NCBI RefSeq assembly: GCF_030272615.1
Contig: NC_081411.1
Location: forward strand, 180,876,977 to 180,940,976
DNA length: 64,000 nucleotides
DNA from: Cryptomeria japonica
Lineage: Eukaryota; Streptophyta; Pinopsida; Cupressales; Cupressaceae
Direction of reading: 5' to 3'
How positions within the stretch are numbered: position 1 is the first letter of the stretch; each line of letters opens with the position of its first letter. Shown here piece after piece: positions 35,913 to 48,754 of the stretch. A program made the position numbers and the translations under genes. A model generated the notes under the pieces. It saw only the letters and a list, made by a program, of their open reading frames with translations. It did not search any database and was not told where the DNA came from.

Positions 35913-37756
35913 GTGTTATCATACACATGCATGTTTTTCTCCTAAAAGACTATGAAAAGGTCATTTTTGTACACCCTATACAAAATTAACTTGTATCATT
36001 TTTATATTATAATAAATTGTATATTTTAAAAATTGACTTAAAATGGACACTTCATATTACTAGACCTTGTTAAGGTTCTTTATTTAGTGCTTCAAGTTCT
36101 TACTCCAACCATGATAAAATTTGATTTTTATAAAAGAACTTGAAATTTTTTGCTAGAAAGTGGACCCACAATTTTACAATTATCTATAAAAAATTATATT
36201 GTTTTGTATTAATGGTGTAAAATTGTGCAATGTGCCCTATTTATGCTTTGTTCATTATCAAAATAATATCTATGTTACACTCCTTATTAAAGAAAATTCA
36301 ATCTTATTTGGTAGCAACTCTAGAGAACCAAACCCAATCGCTAACTATTTTGTCCCTTTTCTCAGAAGAGGCTCTTGGTCATCTAAGGTGCTTGACACTA
36401 GTTCTCTCTCAAGTCCCAGATTACTCGACTCAGTCCTCTCATCCTTAGGGCACACAACCCAGATTTAGGAGGAGTATTCTACCCTTAGGCCACCTCTTGA
36501 CTAGATTTACTTTGCCTCTCCCTAGCAACATCCATCTCCCTTGGGGATTTGGAGAAATATGAATTCGGCTGACAAATGGATTAGATTCAGAATTTTGTTA
36601 TAAAACTTGATACTTATATGTTAAACTCAATATGCAATTATTGGTAAATATTTGGCTTCATTTATTGCAAGTTTAAATTAATTCATTCATAAATGGTGAA
36701 TTCATTTAGATTCCTTTATGTTGATTAGTTGAACATTCATTTCCATAATATTATTGTTTTTAATTTATACATGTTCATCCATTTGTTAATATATATACCT
36801 TGTAATTGTTGTTAGGTACATAGGTGACTGTAAATTCATTCTTAAATTAATATCTGTTGTCATTGTATTTGATATTTCTAAATTATAATATTTGTAGTTG
36901 TATTATCTATAATAGTCTCATGCCAAATTACTAATGAACCCTACAAGAATAACGTTTAGAATACATACAGATTACATATGCCAATCCACGATGACTGCTA
37001 TTGTTATTATCACGTATTCTCTTTTCCCGTGATTATTTCTGCAGTCTTTCCCTGTATCCTTCCTTAACTCATTCGAATCTCTCCACATAACATATCTATG
37101 GAGGTAGACGGTATAAGGCTGCCACCGTTTGATTTGGGAAGATACATTGATTTATTCACACCATTTCATCAGCGTTTGACTAATTAATTTCCTTAACGAT
37201 TTTCATCTTCAGCCGATGCTTATAATTATACCGGGGGTTGGATAAATTATTAATGATTATTTTGCATGAATACTATTTATAATAAATTTAATATTATTAA
37301 ATTATAATTATAATAATATCATTTCATCTTTCTTAATATTCATAATTCATTTTACATATATTAATAATGAATTAGATATTATTCGATTAATATAATTAAC
37401 TGTGATTTATAATGAATTTGGTAAGCATTATTACTGATAAATATCCAATTATTATAATTATCATTATTATCTGATATTCTATAGTAGATTATATCATACA
37501 ACACATATACCCTAACGCTGAATATAATCTAATATTTCATGGTTAGTTTGAAGTTCAAATAGAATAAATATACATATTAAATTTAGGTATGAGATTATAT
37601 TCTGAGAGTATTCTATTATCATTGTATATCATTACATGTGGATGGGCTTATCATAAATTGACATTGAGTAGCATGCATAGATAGTTCCTAATCAGATGTG
37701 CTAGAATAAAGTACAAATATTGAAATGGTAAGTAGAGAATAACATGTGTCTAAAAT
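35913..37756. other. Intergenic, no recognised gene
   Basis: AT-rich. The 36290-36560 part is less AT-rich with open stretches on both strands that I cannot assign. At 37098-37187 a short frame (MEVDGIRLPPFDLGRYIDLF..., 29 codons) sits after a locally balanced stretch and could be an isolated exon or chance. 37230-37700 is very AT-rich. Confidence 0.45.
37752..37756. repeat. Candidate target site duplication AAAAT, left copy
   Basis: AAAAT precedes the left LTR and recurs at 45300-45304, one base beyond the expected right end. The 1-bp offset makes this a candidate only. Confidence 0.5.
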
Positions 37757-39184
37757 TGATGCAGAGTGGGCAACAAGAAGGTAAGCAGACAAAAATCACC
37801 CTTTTAAGCCTAGACAAGCCTTATCTCAACCCAAAACTAGGGTTCTACGCACACACAAATATACTCAATCAACCATAGCATTTTCTAAGCATGGTTAGGG
37901 CTATTTGACAACCAAGGACACTCATCCTATGCCTTTCACCCAAGTTTGAAGACTTCCTACTGCACTCAGGTCAAGGAACCCCCAACTAGGTCTATTTCTT
38001 GTAGCCCTATCTGACCTGTATTTCCCAAATAATTCAAATTTACTTCAAACAACCCTAGGAAAAAATTAAATTTTGGACTACCCTTTTGGGACTTACATCC
38101 AATTCTAAGAGATAGAGTTATGACCTTGCTCCAACACCCCTAAGCACCTACTAGGTTGGCAGACCTATGCCTAATTAGGTCTGTTTTCCAAAGCAACTAC
38201 TTAAGAATGTGGTTGCAGAACCTAAATCACCCCTTGGGAATGTTCCTTAGGTGTCTAATGAACCAAAACCACCCTAAAAATGGTTCCCAAAGTCTTCTTA
38301 GGTGACTGTTCTCTCATTCCTCCTCAAGGCTAGGCTAAACACATGGTTTTGTTTAACCTAGGGTATGTGGAAACCACACCAAAACTCACTCCCAGGTTCC
38401 ACCCCTTTGGAATAACAATATAAACACCCTCAACCTACATTTCCCAAAGGGCCGATGAGTTCCTCAATATGATTTTCAGGTTAGGGTCGTGTTTTTGGTG
38501 AAACCCTACGTACCGAGTCCTTGAGTGATAGTTTTTGACAAACTGCCTCCAACTTGCTCTAGACTCCACCAATTAGAGTCAGACCACTTGCATTTGAACC
38601 TGCACTCACACCAAAATTTAACCAATTCAAAACTTCATGCCAACCAATGCTCTATTAGATCGTACAGTACGAAAAACAGTGAAAATGGACAAAATCTGAG
38701 TTTTTGTTTATTCAAACCACCAACTTCTTACATTCATCATCCAACCAACTCACCAATGATCTCTAAGGAAAAAATAGGCCTTCCCAAAATGGCTACAACT
38801 GATTTTCAATTTGCTAGGACCATTGGAACTTCTTTGGCAATCAGTGGGGAAATGTTGCTTAGCAACTTTTGCAACTTTTAACATCTTTTGACAACTTTTC
38901 AATTTTGACATTCCAAAGTCCCTAATGGACTTGTAGACCAATCCTAAGCCTAAAAAAAATTAGGGGACAAATTAACAACATACCTCCTACCCTAGATGAA
39001 CCCATGGTCAGAGTTGGTCACTAGGTTTATAAATGACCTAGGGCCAACTGACCTTACAGGAGGTTCTTTATTACATTCATAGGTTCCAAAGATCCACACT
39101 GATTCAAAACACCATTCTAGGGTGTAGGACCATCTACCAACACACAAAGAACAAACAAAATCCAAAACCAAGAGGTGCCCTTCA
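37757..39184 (-). repeat. 3' LTR of gypsy element 2
   Basis: About 1428 bp from TGATGCAGAGTGG to GGTGCCCTTCA (plus orientation); pairs with 43859-45298. Confidence 0.88.
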
Positions 39185-39299
39185 CCATATTCCCGGGGTT
39201 AGATAAAACTCAAGTCTCTTGAGTTGGCAAATCTGGAACCTTGCATCTAATCTTCTCCAAAGCCTACTCTATCATCCGGGTTGCATCTTCTAAGGGTTT

Positions 39300-42200
39300 T
39301 TCCATCCATTGGACAAGGTAGTCATATTAAGTATGCCTCCTTGTTTTCTTACTCACCCTCCTATCAAGTACATGCTCAATTGCAAGCTTAGTCTTCCTAG
39401 GTAGGTCTTGTAACATCTCTTCCCTGCTGGAATCATATGGACCTGCATCACACACATTAGTAATAGGACCTTTATATGCATAGATATCTAAAACATTGAA
39501 AGTGTTAGAGAGACCAATATAGAGTGGGAGATCAATCTTGTAGGCATTTTTGCCACACTTTTGAATGATCTTGAAAGGGCATATCTTCTTCATCATCAAC
39601 TTGGTGTATTTCTCCTTAGGGACTCTCCCCTTCTTAAGATGAATCATCACCATATCTCCAACCTTAAATTGCAAATATCTCCTTTTCTTATCTGTTGCAT
39701 GCTTGTAATTATCTGGGGTTTTTTCTAACCTATCCTTGACTTGATGAATATCCCTCATTACTTTTGCAAAGTCCTCTACTTGTGAACTTCTTTTGTCCAA
39801 GTCTTTGACATCTGCTAGCTCCAATACACCTCTGGGGTGTGATCCATACACTATCTCAAAGGGACTATGACCAGTGCTTCTATTCACTGAGTCATTATAA
39901 GCAAATTTTACTTGAGCAAGTATTGAATCCCATGCAGTTCCTTGATCCTTAGTTAGACACCTTAATAGGTTTCCAAGTGACCTATTGATGACCTCAGTCT
40001 ATCCATCAAATTGGGGATGATAGGCTGATGAGAATGACAAATTGGTACCCAACTTTCTCCAAAGAGTTTGCCAAAAATGTCTAAGAAACTTAGAATCCCT
40101 ATCTAACATAATTGACATTGGCAAACCATGTAATCTTACAACCTCCTTGAAGAATATACCTTCTATATGGGATGCATCATGTGTGGTTTTACAAGGTAGA
40201 AAATGAGCCATTTTGGAGAATCCATCAACAACTACATAGATGCTATCATGACCCTGTTTACTCTTTGGAAGGCCTAATACAAAGTCCATGTTGACTGAAT
40301 CCCATGGCTTTCTTGGTATGGGTAAAGGAGTATACAAACCTGCATTTGAACTGCTACCCTTGGCCCTTTGACAGATCATACAACCTTCCACATACTTTCT
40401 AATTTTAGTCTGTATCTTAGGCAAGAAATAAAATCTCTTAACCAACTCAAGGGTCTTGTCAATTCGAAAATGACTTGCCAATCCCCCACAATGATTTTAT
40501 TTCACAATGTTTTCCCTCATGGAACCTTTAGGAATGCAAATTTTACTACCCTTGAGCAGTAGACCTTCCTGCAGAATAAAATATAAGAACTCATTGTGGT
40601 ACTTGTTAGCCTTTTCTTGACATACTTGGTATGCTTCTTGGAAATTCTCATCTCCTTTGTACATATCCTTCATGGAATTAATGCCTATTCTCTCCAACTG
40701 AATCTCTTTTACTATCAAGTTCCTCCTACTAAGGGCATCAACTACCTTATTTTCTACTCCTTTCTTTTGCTTGATGGTGAAAGTGAATGCTTAAAGGTAT
40801 TCCATCCACTTCATATGTTGGTGATTCAACTTGTCCTACCTATTCAAGAAACTCAGAGCATGGTTATCAGTATAGACTACAAATTCCTTTGGCAACAAAT
40901 AATGCCTCCATTTCCTCAAGGATTGGACCATTGCATACATCTCTAAGTCATAGGTTGAGTACTTTTGTTTAGCCTCAGTCAATTTTTCACTAAAGAAGGA
41001 TAGTGGTATACCTTCTTGGCTCAAGACTCCCCCTACTGCCTTGTTACTTGCATCACATTCTATGGTGAAAACCTTATGAAAATTAGGTAAAACTAATATA
41101 GGTTGTTCTGCTACCCTCCTTTTCAAATACTCAAAGGACTCGTCTACTTTAGTAGTCCATAGAAACTAACATTTTATACCCCCCTTAATAGTATCAATCA
41201 TAGGTGCACATACACCACTAAAATTATTAATAAACTTCCTATAGAAGCTTGCAAGACCTTGAAAACGCTTTACCTCACTTGTATTTCTAGGTGTAGGCCA
41301 ATTGAGGATTGCTTCAACCTTGGATAAGTCCATCTTGAGATTTCTCTTGGAGATTACAAAACCAAAAAACACCAACTCTTCTTGCAAGAAGACACACTTC
41401 TCCAAATTGATCTTCAATTGTTCTTCATTCAACGTTTTCAATACCAAATCCAAGTGTGTTAGATGCTCATCCCTATCCTTGCTAAAAATCAGAATATCAT
41501 CTAATTACACAATAACAAAATGATTGATAAAAGGTTTTAAGACTTCATTCATGAGTCTCATGAATGAACTAGGGGCATTTGAGAGGCCAAATGGCATAAC
41601 TAGCCATCATAAAGTCTTTCATTTGTTTTGAAGGTTGTCTTCCAGTCATCTCCCTCTCTTATCCTGATTTGATTGTAACCGCTCTTCAAATCCACCTTAG
41701 AGTAGTACTTGGCTCCTGTTAGACAATCCATCAAGTCCTCTATCCAAGGCATAGGGAACCTATACCTAATTGTGATCTTATTTATGGCTCTAGAGTTTGT
41801 ACATAATCTCTATGTACCTTCTTTCTTAGGGGCCAATACTATAGGGACAACACAAGGGCTGATTATCTTCCTTATGAATCCCTTTTCTAGCAACTCATGT
41901 GCTTGCCTTACAAGTTCTTCATTTTGATCAGGGGTCAATTTATATGCTTCTTTGTTGGGCAATGTTGAGCCTGGTATAAGGTCAATACAGTGGCTCACAT
42001 TGTTGAAAGGTGGCAGGGTCTCTGGTTTGCTTCCTGCAACTATACCGTTGTATCTTTCCAACAACTCCTTCACTTCCCTAGGACCTGTAGTCCTTTCTTG
42101 CACCTTGTCTTCCATTTTATTTCTCACTTCTTCTCATGGCTTTACCACTATGGAAAAGCATGGGGTACCCTTCTCTTTGATTGTTTGAATAAACTCCTCT

Positions 42201-42754
42201 TTACCTACTAACATGACACTAGTCACAATGTGACTATCCTTACCATCATCTGGTAGTGGAGTCATAGTGTATTGTGCACCATTTTTAGTTAACTTGTAGA
42301 CATTTTTCCTCCCATCATGTCTTGAGTCTACATCATATTGCCATGGTCTTCCAAGGAGTAAATGGCAAGCATCCATCTCTACAACATCACACAAGATCTT
42401 GTCTCTACATTCGCCTATTTGAAATTCAACCCAAACTTTTTCACTTACCAAGGCTTGTTGCTCTTTTCTCAATGAGGAGACTTTGTAGGGGTAGGGATGA
42501 GGAAATTTATTCAATGCAGTCTTGCTGACTAACTCAGTTGAAGAGATATTATCCGTTGACCCTAAGTCCACAATGACCTTACATACCTTTCCACTTGCCT
42601 TGCAACTATTTCTAAACAGTGTCTTCCTCCGTAGTGGCTCCTTGATGGTTGGTATCTTCAAGAGGGTTCTTTGGAACATTAACCACTCCCCTTGTTCTGG
42701 GTCTTCATGTCTTGAAGGTGAGTTCACACTTTGGGTGTCCCCCTCCTGTGCCAA
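39300..42754 (-). pseudogene. Gypsy 2 pol remains: protease, RT, RNase H, integrase, C-terminal domain
   Basis: In minus-strand order: protease-like (about 42350-42700, VIVDLGSTDNISSTEL); RT (about 41166-42127, HCIDLIPGSTLPNKEAYKL to NLEKCVFLQEELVFFGF); RNase H (about 40836-41126, TIECDASNKAVGGVLSQEG); and integrase (about 39330-40481, CMICQRAKGSSS, VVDGFSKMAHFLP, SSAYHPQ), ending with GPITNVCD and RKTKLAIEHVLDRRV, a chromodomain-like start. Multiple breaks; fossil. Confidence 0.9.
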
Positions 42755-43805
42755 ATGAACTCTCCTTTCTCCACCTTGACTATTAGAGCCTTGTTTTTTC
42801 GGGCATCTAAATTACTGATGGGAAACTTGATTACATGTGAAGCACCTTGCGGTGAACACATTGGCTCCTCTACCTCCAAATCTACCTCTACCATTTGGTC
42901 TCCTTCCTCTAAAAATACCCCTGTGACTTGGTTCTCTTTTTGATTCCTAATTATTTGACTCTCCTTGTGGTTTAGGAGATTTTCCCCTTCCACCAAATCT
43001 ACCTTTTCCTCTAAAGTTACCTCCTCTTCCTCTACCTTGTTGGTCTCCCTTTCTTCTTAAATTTTCTTCAATCCTTAGTTCTATCTGATAGCATTTGTGA
43101 ACTATCTTTGGATTGAAGAGACTTAATTCAACTTGAATGGCATACTTGAGGCCATTCATGTATCTTGCCAACTTTTTCTTTTCATTCTCTGGCACCCTTT
43201 CTCTCAAGGACAGTTTGTGGAACTCCTCTGTGTATCCACGGACATCCAAATCCTTTTGTCTTAGGATATGCAAGTTCTTGTGCATTATCACTTCATAATC
43301 CCCAGGTACAAATTGTCTTTTCACCTCTGCAACCATCCTCTTTCATGATGAGATGGGGTTATTTCCCTCTTCTACTCTCTCACTTTGCAAGAAGTTACAC
43401 CAACTAAGGGCAGATCCTTTCATCTTGGAATTATCAGTCTTCATCTTTTGGTTTCAAGCACATCTTCACACTCAAAGTGATTCTCTAAGGCCTCCAACCA
43501 ATCCATCACCTCCTCTGGTTTCATCTTCCTAGTAAACACAAGTAGGCTTGCTCTACTCTCTCAAGGGCTTCAAGGAAACTTCTTTGATCTGTAGGTATCC
43601 TTTCTCTTGATTGCAAAAGGGAATCATCCTCATTCCATTCTTCCTCTTCTTCTTTAGAGTCTCCTTGATTCTTATCCGTCTTACCCTTCAACCTATCCAA
43701 TTCTTTCCTCATCTCTTTATTGGTTGTCACCAACTCTTTTACCAACTTGGCAAATTCAACGTTAGTCGTCCTTCTTCCATCACTAGTGTCTTCTCCTTCT
43801 GACAT
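42754..43805 (-). pseudogene. Gypsy 2 gag remains
   Basis: Gag-type protein remains: N-terminal acidic helix (about 43521-43805, VKELVTTNKEMRKELDRLKG), a gag core (about 42947-43336, DLDVRGYTEEFHKLSLRE) and an Arg/Gly-rich basic tail (GRGRGGNFRGKGRFGGRG) next to the packaging region. Similar in layout to gypsy 1 gag. Broken. Confidence 0.85.
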
Positions 43806-43844
43806 CTTACCAACCTCCTTCTTCCACCCTCAAGAACCTTTAAG

Positions 43845-43856
43845 GCTCTGATACCA
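43845..43856 (-). other. Primer binding site of gypsy element 2
   Basis: The minus strand reads TGGTATCAGAGC, an exact 12-base match to the initiator tRNA-Met 3' end, two bases inside the 5' LTR. Confidence 0.88.
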
Positions 43857-43858
43857 CC

Positions 43859-45298
43859 TAATGCAAAGTGGACAACAAGAAGATAAAAATACCCAAATCA
43901 CCCTTTTAAGCCTAGAAGAGGCTTATCTCAACCCATAACTAAGGTTCAACCCACACACAGATGTACTCAATCAACCACAACATTTTCTAAGGAGGGTTAG
44001 GGATATTTGACAACCAAGGACACTCATCCTATGCCTTCCATCCAAGTTTTAAGACTTCCTACTACACCCGGGTCAAGGAACCCCCAACTAGGCCTATTTC
44101 TTGTGGCCCTTTCTAACCGATATTTCCCAAATTATTCAAATTTCATTCAAAGAACCATAGGAAAAAATTACATTTCAGAGTACCCTTTTTGGATTTACAT
44201 CCAATTCCAAGAGATAGAGTTATGACCTTACTCCAACACCCCTAAGAACCTACTGGGTTGGCAGAGCTAATAAGCCTAATTAGGTCTGTTTTTCAAAGCA
44301 ACTACTTAAGAATGGGGTTGCAAAATCTAACTCGCCCCTTGGGAATATTCCTTAGGTGTCTAGTGAACCAAAACCACCCTTAAACTAGTTCCCAAAATCT
44401 CCTTAGGTGATTGTTCTCTCATTCCTCCTCAAGGCTAGGCTAAACACATGGTTTTGTTTAACCTAGGGTATGGTGGAAACCACACCAAAACTCACTCCCA
44501 GATTCCATCCCTTTGGAATCACAATACACACATCCTCAACCTACATTTCCCAAAGGGCTGATGAGTTCCTCAATAGGATTTGCAGGTTGGGGTCATGTTT
44601 TTGGTGAAACCCTACATACCGGGTCCTTGAGTGACAGTTTTTGACAAACTGCCTACAACTTGCTCCAGACTCCACCAATTCAAGTTAGATCACTTGCATT
44701 TGAACCTACACTCATACCACAATCTAACCAATTCAAAACTTCATGCCAACCAATGCTCTATCAGATCGTACAGTACGAAAAACTAGTGGAAATGGGCAAA
44801 ATATGAGGTTTTATTTATTCAAACCACCAACTTCTTACATTCATCATCAAACCAACTCACCGATGATCTCTAAGGCACAAATAGGCCTTCCCCCAATGGC
44901 TACAACTAATTTTCAAATTTTTAGGAGCGTTGGAACTTCTTTGCCAATCGGTGGGGAAATGTTGCTTAGAAACTTTTGCAACTTTTTACATATTTTGACA
45001 ACTTTTCAACTTTGACATTCCAAAGTCCTTAATGGACTTTTAGACTAATCCTAAGCCTAAAAAAACTTAGTGGGAAACTTAATAACATACCTCCTACCCT
45101 AGATGAACCCATGGTCAAAGTTGATCACTAGGTTTATAAATGACCCAAGGCCAACTGACCTTACAAGAGGTTATTTATTAGATTCGTAGGTTCCAAAGAT
45201 CCACACTAATTCAAAACACCATTATAGGGTGTAGGACCATCTACCAACACACAAACAACAAACAACAAACAAAATCCAAAACCAAGAGGTGCCCCGCA
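43859..45298 (-). repeat. 5' LTR of gypsy element 2
   Basis: About 1440 bp from TAATGCAAAGTGG to GGTGCCCCGCA (plus orientation); pairs with 37757-39184. Confidence 0.88.
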
Positions 45299-47005
45299 CA
45301 AAATATCTAGACTAGGAGATATGGGACAATGATTGTAGCCATCCCTATACCAACAATATTAGATGCTAATAACAAATATTTTTTTAGAATCAGGATGTCA
45401 TTTTGAGTATCTTCTTAAAATTTCATTAGAAAAGTGTTAGACAATGATGGAAATCAACCGTGTCCCAAATTTTTTGCCTATGTAAAAGCTAGTTCTATGT
45501 GTCTCTATCTTCTCTTTTTAGATCTATATTTTTTCTCTCTAGATCTTATCTCCTATGCATACAAAGGAGGAAAATGATGTCGTGGGTTTGCATTAACCCT
45601 TGAATTAAATTAATAAATTGAAAGGAAAGCTCCAAAGTAAAATGCTAGAAATTATATGTCAAACTTGTTAAAGTTGATAAAGGTGATGATGCCATGCCTT
45701 TTGAATGTGACCCACAAGTGTTGAGGCAATAACATGACATGACAAGACATAAAGGAATCAACCATGAAAACATGACTGCGTGAAGATTTTTGTATGTTGC
45801 TACTCCATAATGCCCAAATCTAAAGAATACTTGAAGGATATGGTGGGATGAAATGTCACCTTGATGCTTGTGTGTGGAGATGGATGCTTAAGATCCTTAT
45901 GGAAGATAAAATTAATTGAAAATATTCTCTTATATAGTGTTCTCAAGCTATTTCATAAATTAGACTGACCTCTAATAATCATATTAAGATATCAAAATTT
46001 GGAAGAAACTGGCGGGAACCAAGCTTGACATGTTTAAAAATAGGGCCATACTAGAGGGACAAGGCTGGATAAAACCCTTCTCTAGTAGGACAAGGGTGGC
46101 CAGTACCATTGTCCACCCAAAAAAAGGTAAATAAAATGTGGATTTAGTGCACTTGGTCTCAAGATAAAGGTTTATATCACCATGTGAACATATGACATCG
46201 ATTTTTCTATACAAAGGCCAAAAATACACTTGGATAAGAGCTAGGAGGAAACACACTAAGGCAAGTGCACAAAAAAGACTATAAAATTGTAGACGGGTAC
46301 TATTTATGATACTAAAATAGCTAAATCTAATACATTAATGATATGTAAGGGGTTGACCTAAAGAAAAATATACTATTTCAAGATAATTTGCAATGAGCAT
46401 ATGGATATGTTGGAAATTTTCTATTAATATTTATGTTTATATCACTTAGTGATTTCTTATTTATGATTTTCCTATGTATTGAAGGAATTGAATGGTGGAT
46501 TAGATCAATCTTTGTACATGCTCTTTTGTATCTAGTGCATGTTTATATTATAATTGGATTCTATTATTATACATCATCTATTAAGAATAATAAAAGCTTG
46601 GGTCTCTTTGGGTGAATTTTCTTCATTTAAGAGTTTCTCCACATATATATCCAATGTAGTAGTGTGCATTTGATGAGATAATTGATTTCTTACATTTCTT
46701 CTTCATTATTTTATCAATATATGTTTATCGAATTAATCCCATCATAATTGGATTAAATTATATTTTTTTCAATATTGAACCATTGCTCAATTTGCCCTAT
46801 ATTTCGATAGATGCTACACTAAATATTATTAAAATTGCACTACATAAATGTTTTTCAGGGTTTTGTGTATTCTTGATTCTGGTTAAATTAAATGTTAGCA
46901 TAAATGATCTTTGTGATCCTATTTTTGAAGCTCATAACTATTTGTAGTTTTGGATCTCTTTAACCTTTTCACAAACTAGTTTCAATAATTAATTATTTTA
47001 TCATT
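45299..47005. other. Intergenic, no recognised gene
   Basis: AT-rich sequence with no convincing reading frame. The 90-codon minus frame at 45984-46256 has no recognisable motif and I do not call it. Confidence 0.55.
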
Positions 47006-47356
47006 TGTGAATCGGATTCGGAGGTGGTGGTGAATTTATTGAATCGGCCACATTCTGAGGATGGTAGTTGCCAGTTGATTTTGCTTGTTAACCAAATTCT
47101 TCATTTGAGTGCTTCTTTGGATTCTGTTACTTTTTTGTATATTCCTAGGGAGTGGAATGGTGTTGCGGATTGTCTGGCCAAATGGGCTTCTGATTACATG
47201 CATAATTGGAATGTTGTGGATAAGGGTCAGTTAACCCTGAATTTGTCTCTTCAGTTAGATCACTTAGTGGATCTTGATATGACGGTTTGATGCTTTGCTT
47301 TGTATTTCTTCCGCTTTGAATAAATTTTCACCCCTCTTTTATTCAAAAAAAAAAAT
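47006..47356 (+). mobile_element. LINE 3' end: RNase H tail, 3' UTR and poly(A)
   Basis: 5'-truncated LINE. The translation runs ESDSEVVVNLLNRPHSED ... FLYIPREWNGVADCLAKWAS, the C-terminal half of the plant RNase H-like domain (the xxWNxxAD.LA motif near the end), stopping at TGA 47288-47290. A short 3' UTR follows, ending CTCTTTTATTCAAAAAAAAAA. A weak target duplication (ATCATT on both sides) is possible. Even the remaining frame is open over about 280 bp, so this copy is rather recent or well preserved. Confidence 0.78.
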
Positions 47357-48754
47357 CATTGTTCTAAATTCTAACCATGGTAAAATTTATTTATCAGAAT
47401 GTCTCTACAATATAGAGTTAAATAAACTATTTTTCCTTTCATTATAGCTTATATTCATTCAATCTTATTATTTTAATTCAATTTTTATTCTAGTATAGAA
47501 ATGCTTATGTGCAATTTATTTTTATAATTTTAAGATGATTAATTGACATCAATTTAAAGTTATATTTTGTAACATTGTGTTGATTGAAAATTTGATAATA
47601 AAAATACAACTACCATTTTGGTTGCCTATTATACACATTCCATTTTCTTGATGATTTTCCATACATAAGTATTAGAAAATTCTTTGCTACATGTCATAAT
47701 TCTTTTTAATAGGACCAATGTTAATGTGGGCTATTATATGTATTTTGCGTACACATTTAGGTATAAATATTAGAAACGTAGGGAACACAATGCATTTGTC
47801 TTACCACTTAATCACATGGAATATGAGTATGATTTGGGATCAGCTTATAATGAGCTCAATCAAAAATACATTTGGATATAAAAAGTTAGATGTAACTTGT
47901 TATTTTTATGTTAGAACATACTTTGGATGTTAAATAGGAGACGTTACAACTTAACGATAAGTTTCAAAAGTGAGCTAGAATTGCTATGTTAATGTCTTTG
48001 CACATTGTCTACTATGATTGAACTATGGAATGTTAATGCATTGTTTCCTATCGTTGTTCTTTGGGAAAGAACAATTGAATTAAATTTAAAAGTGCACATC
48101 TTATCTAGTTAAGGAGGAGGTAATTCATAAAAGAAACTAATTTGTAGTTCGATGTTGACACGTTCAATTATATTTGATTGAAATGCTTCATTCAAGACCA
48201 AATAGAAAACACAATGGGGCTCTCATTGCTTCTTTTGCCATGTGTAAGGACAAAATTATCCTAATAAGAAGTGGACACATTAGCTGGTGCGTTCACACTC
48301 GCACCGTCTCTTCGAATTAATGCATTATATAGTAACCCCTATAAGAGACTAGATAATAGAAATTAAATTAGTGAAAGAAATATTTAAAATAATAGATTTT
48401 CGTCATAAATTGACGCACATTAAAACCCAGAACATTTTCCATATTGCTCAATACGTTGTTTTGACCTTTCTGCAAGTGTTAGACAAGAAAGAAAATTTCA
48501 AATTGCTTTGACTATTCTCTATACGTTTTTCTTTCTTGTCACTTCGAGGAAGGACTGAGCTCACCTGCAACACATCTGATTTTTATTATATGTAAGACAG
48601 TTTCAATTTTTCTCTAGTTTACTCTGCTTTCTTGTTTCTCAAAGAGGCTGTCAGTTTGAATTTAATCTTAAAAGTATAATAGCTTATTTCGAAATCCAAA
48701 CTTACTTGGAAATCTTTTCCTTCTTAAATTCGTCATAAACCTCAACTGAAATCA
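47357..48754. other. Upstream region of the TNL gene
   Basis: AT-rich, without a gene or repeat I recognise. The last part includes the 5' untranslated region of the TNL gene. The stretch 48480-48600 is locally less AT-rich and could hold the transcription start or a 5' UTR intron, but there is no decisive sign. Confidence 0.5.
48324..48332 (+). promoter_or_regulatory. Possible TATA box upstream of the TNL gene
   Basis: ATTATATAG about 430 bp before the start codon, in a region otherwise lacking a clear TATA element closer to the gene. AT-rich background makes chance occurrence likely. Confidence 0.2.

Larger units (their letters stand above)
37757..45298 (-). mobile_element. Ty3/gypsy chromovirus-type LTR retrotransposon 2, full-length fossil
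   Basis: About 7.54 kb, minus strand, with two LTRs, an initiator tRNA-Met primer site and gypsy-order coding remains. Its proteins are clearly related to, but distinct from, gypsy element 1. The coding region has around ten breaks. By eye the LTRs differ at about 10% of sampled positions, so this insertion is clearly older than gypsy 1 (tens of millions of years at gymnosperm rates, an inference). Confidence 0.93.

Noticed and set aside
45984-46256. 90-codon minus-strand frame with hydrophobic stretches
   Set aside because: No family resemblance; hydrophobic runs are expected by chance in AT-rich DNA.
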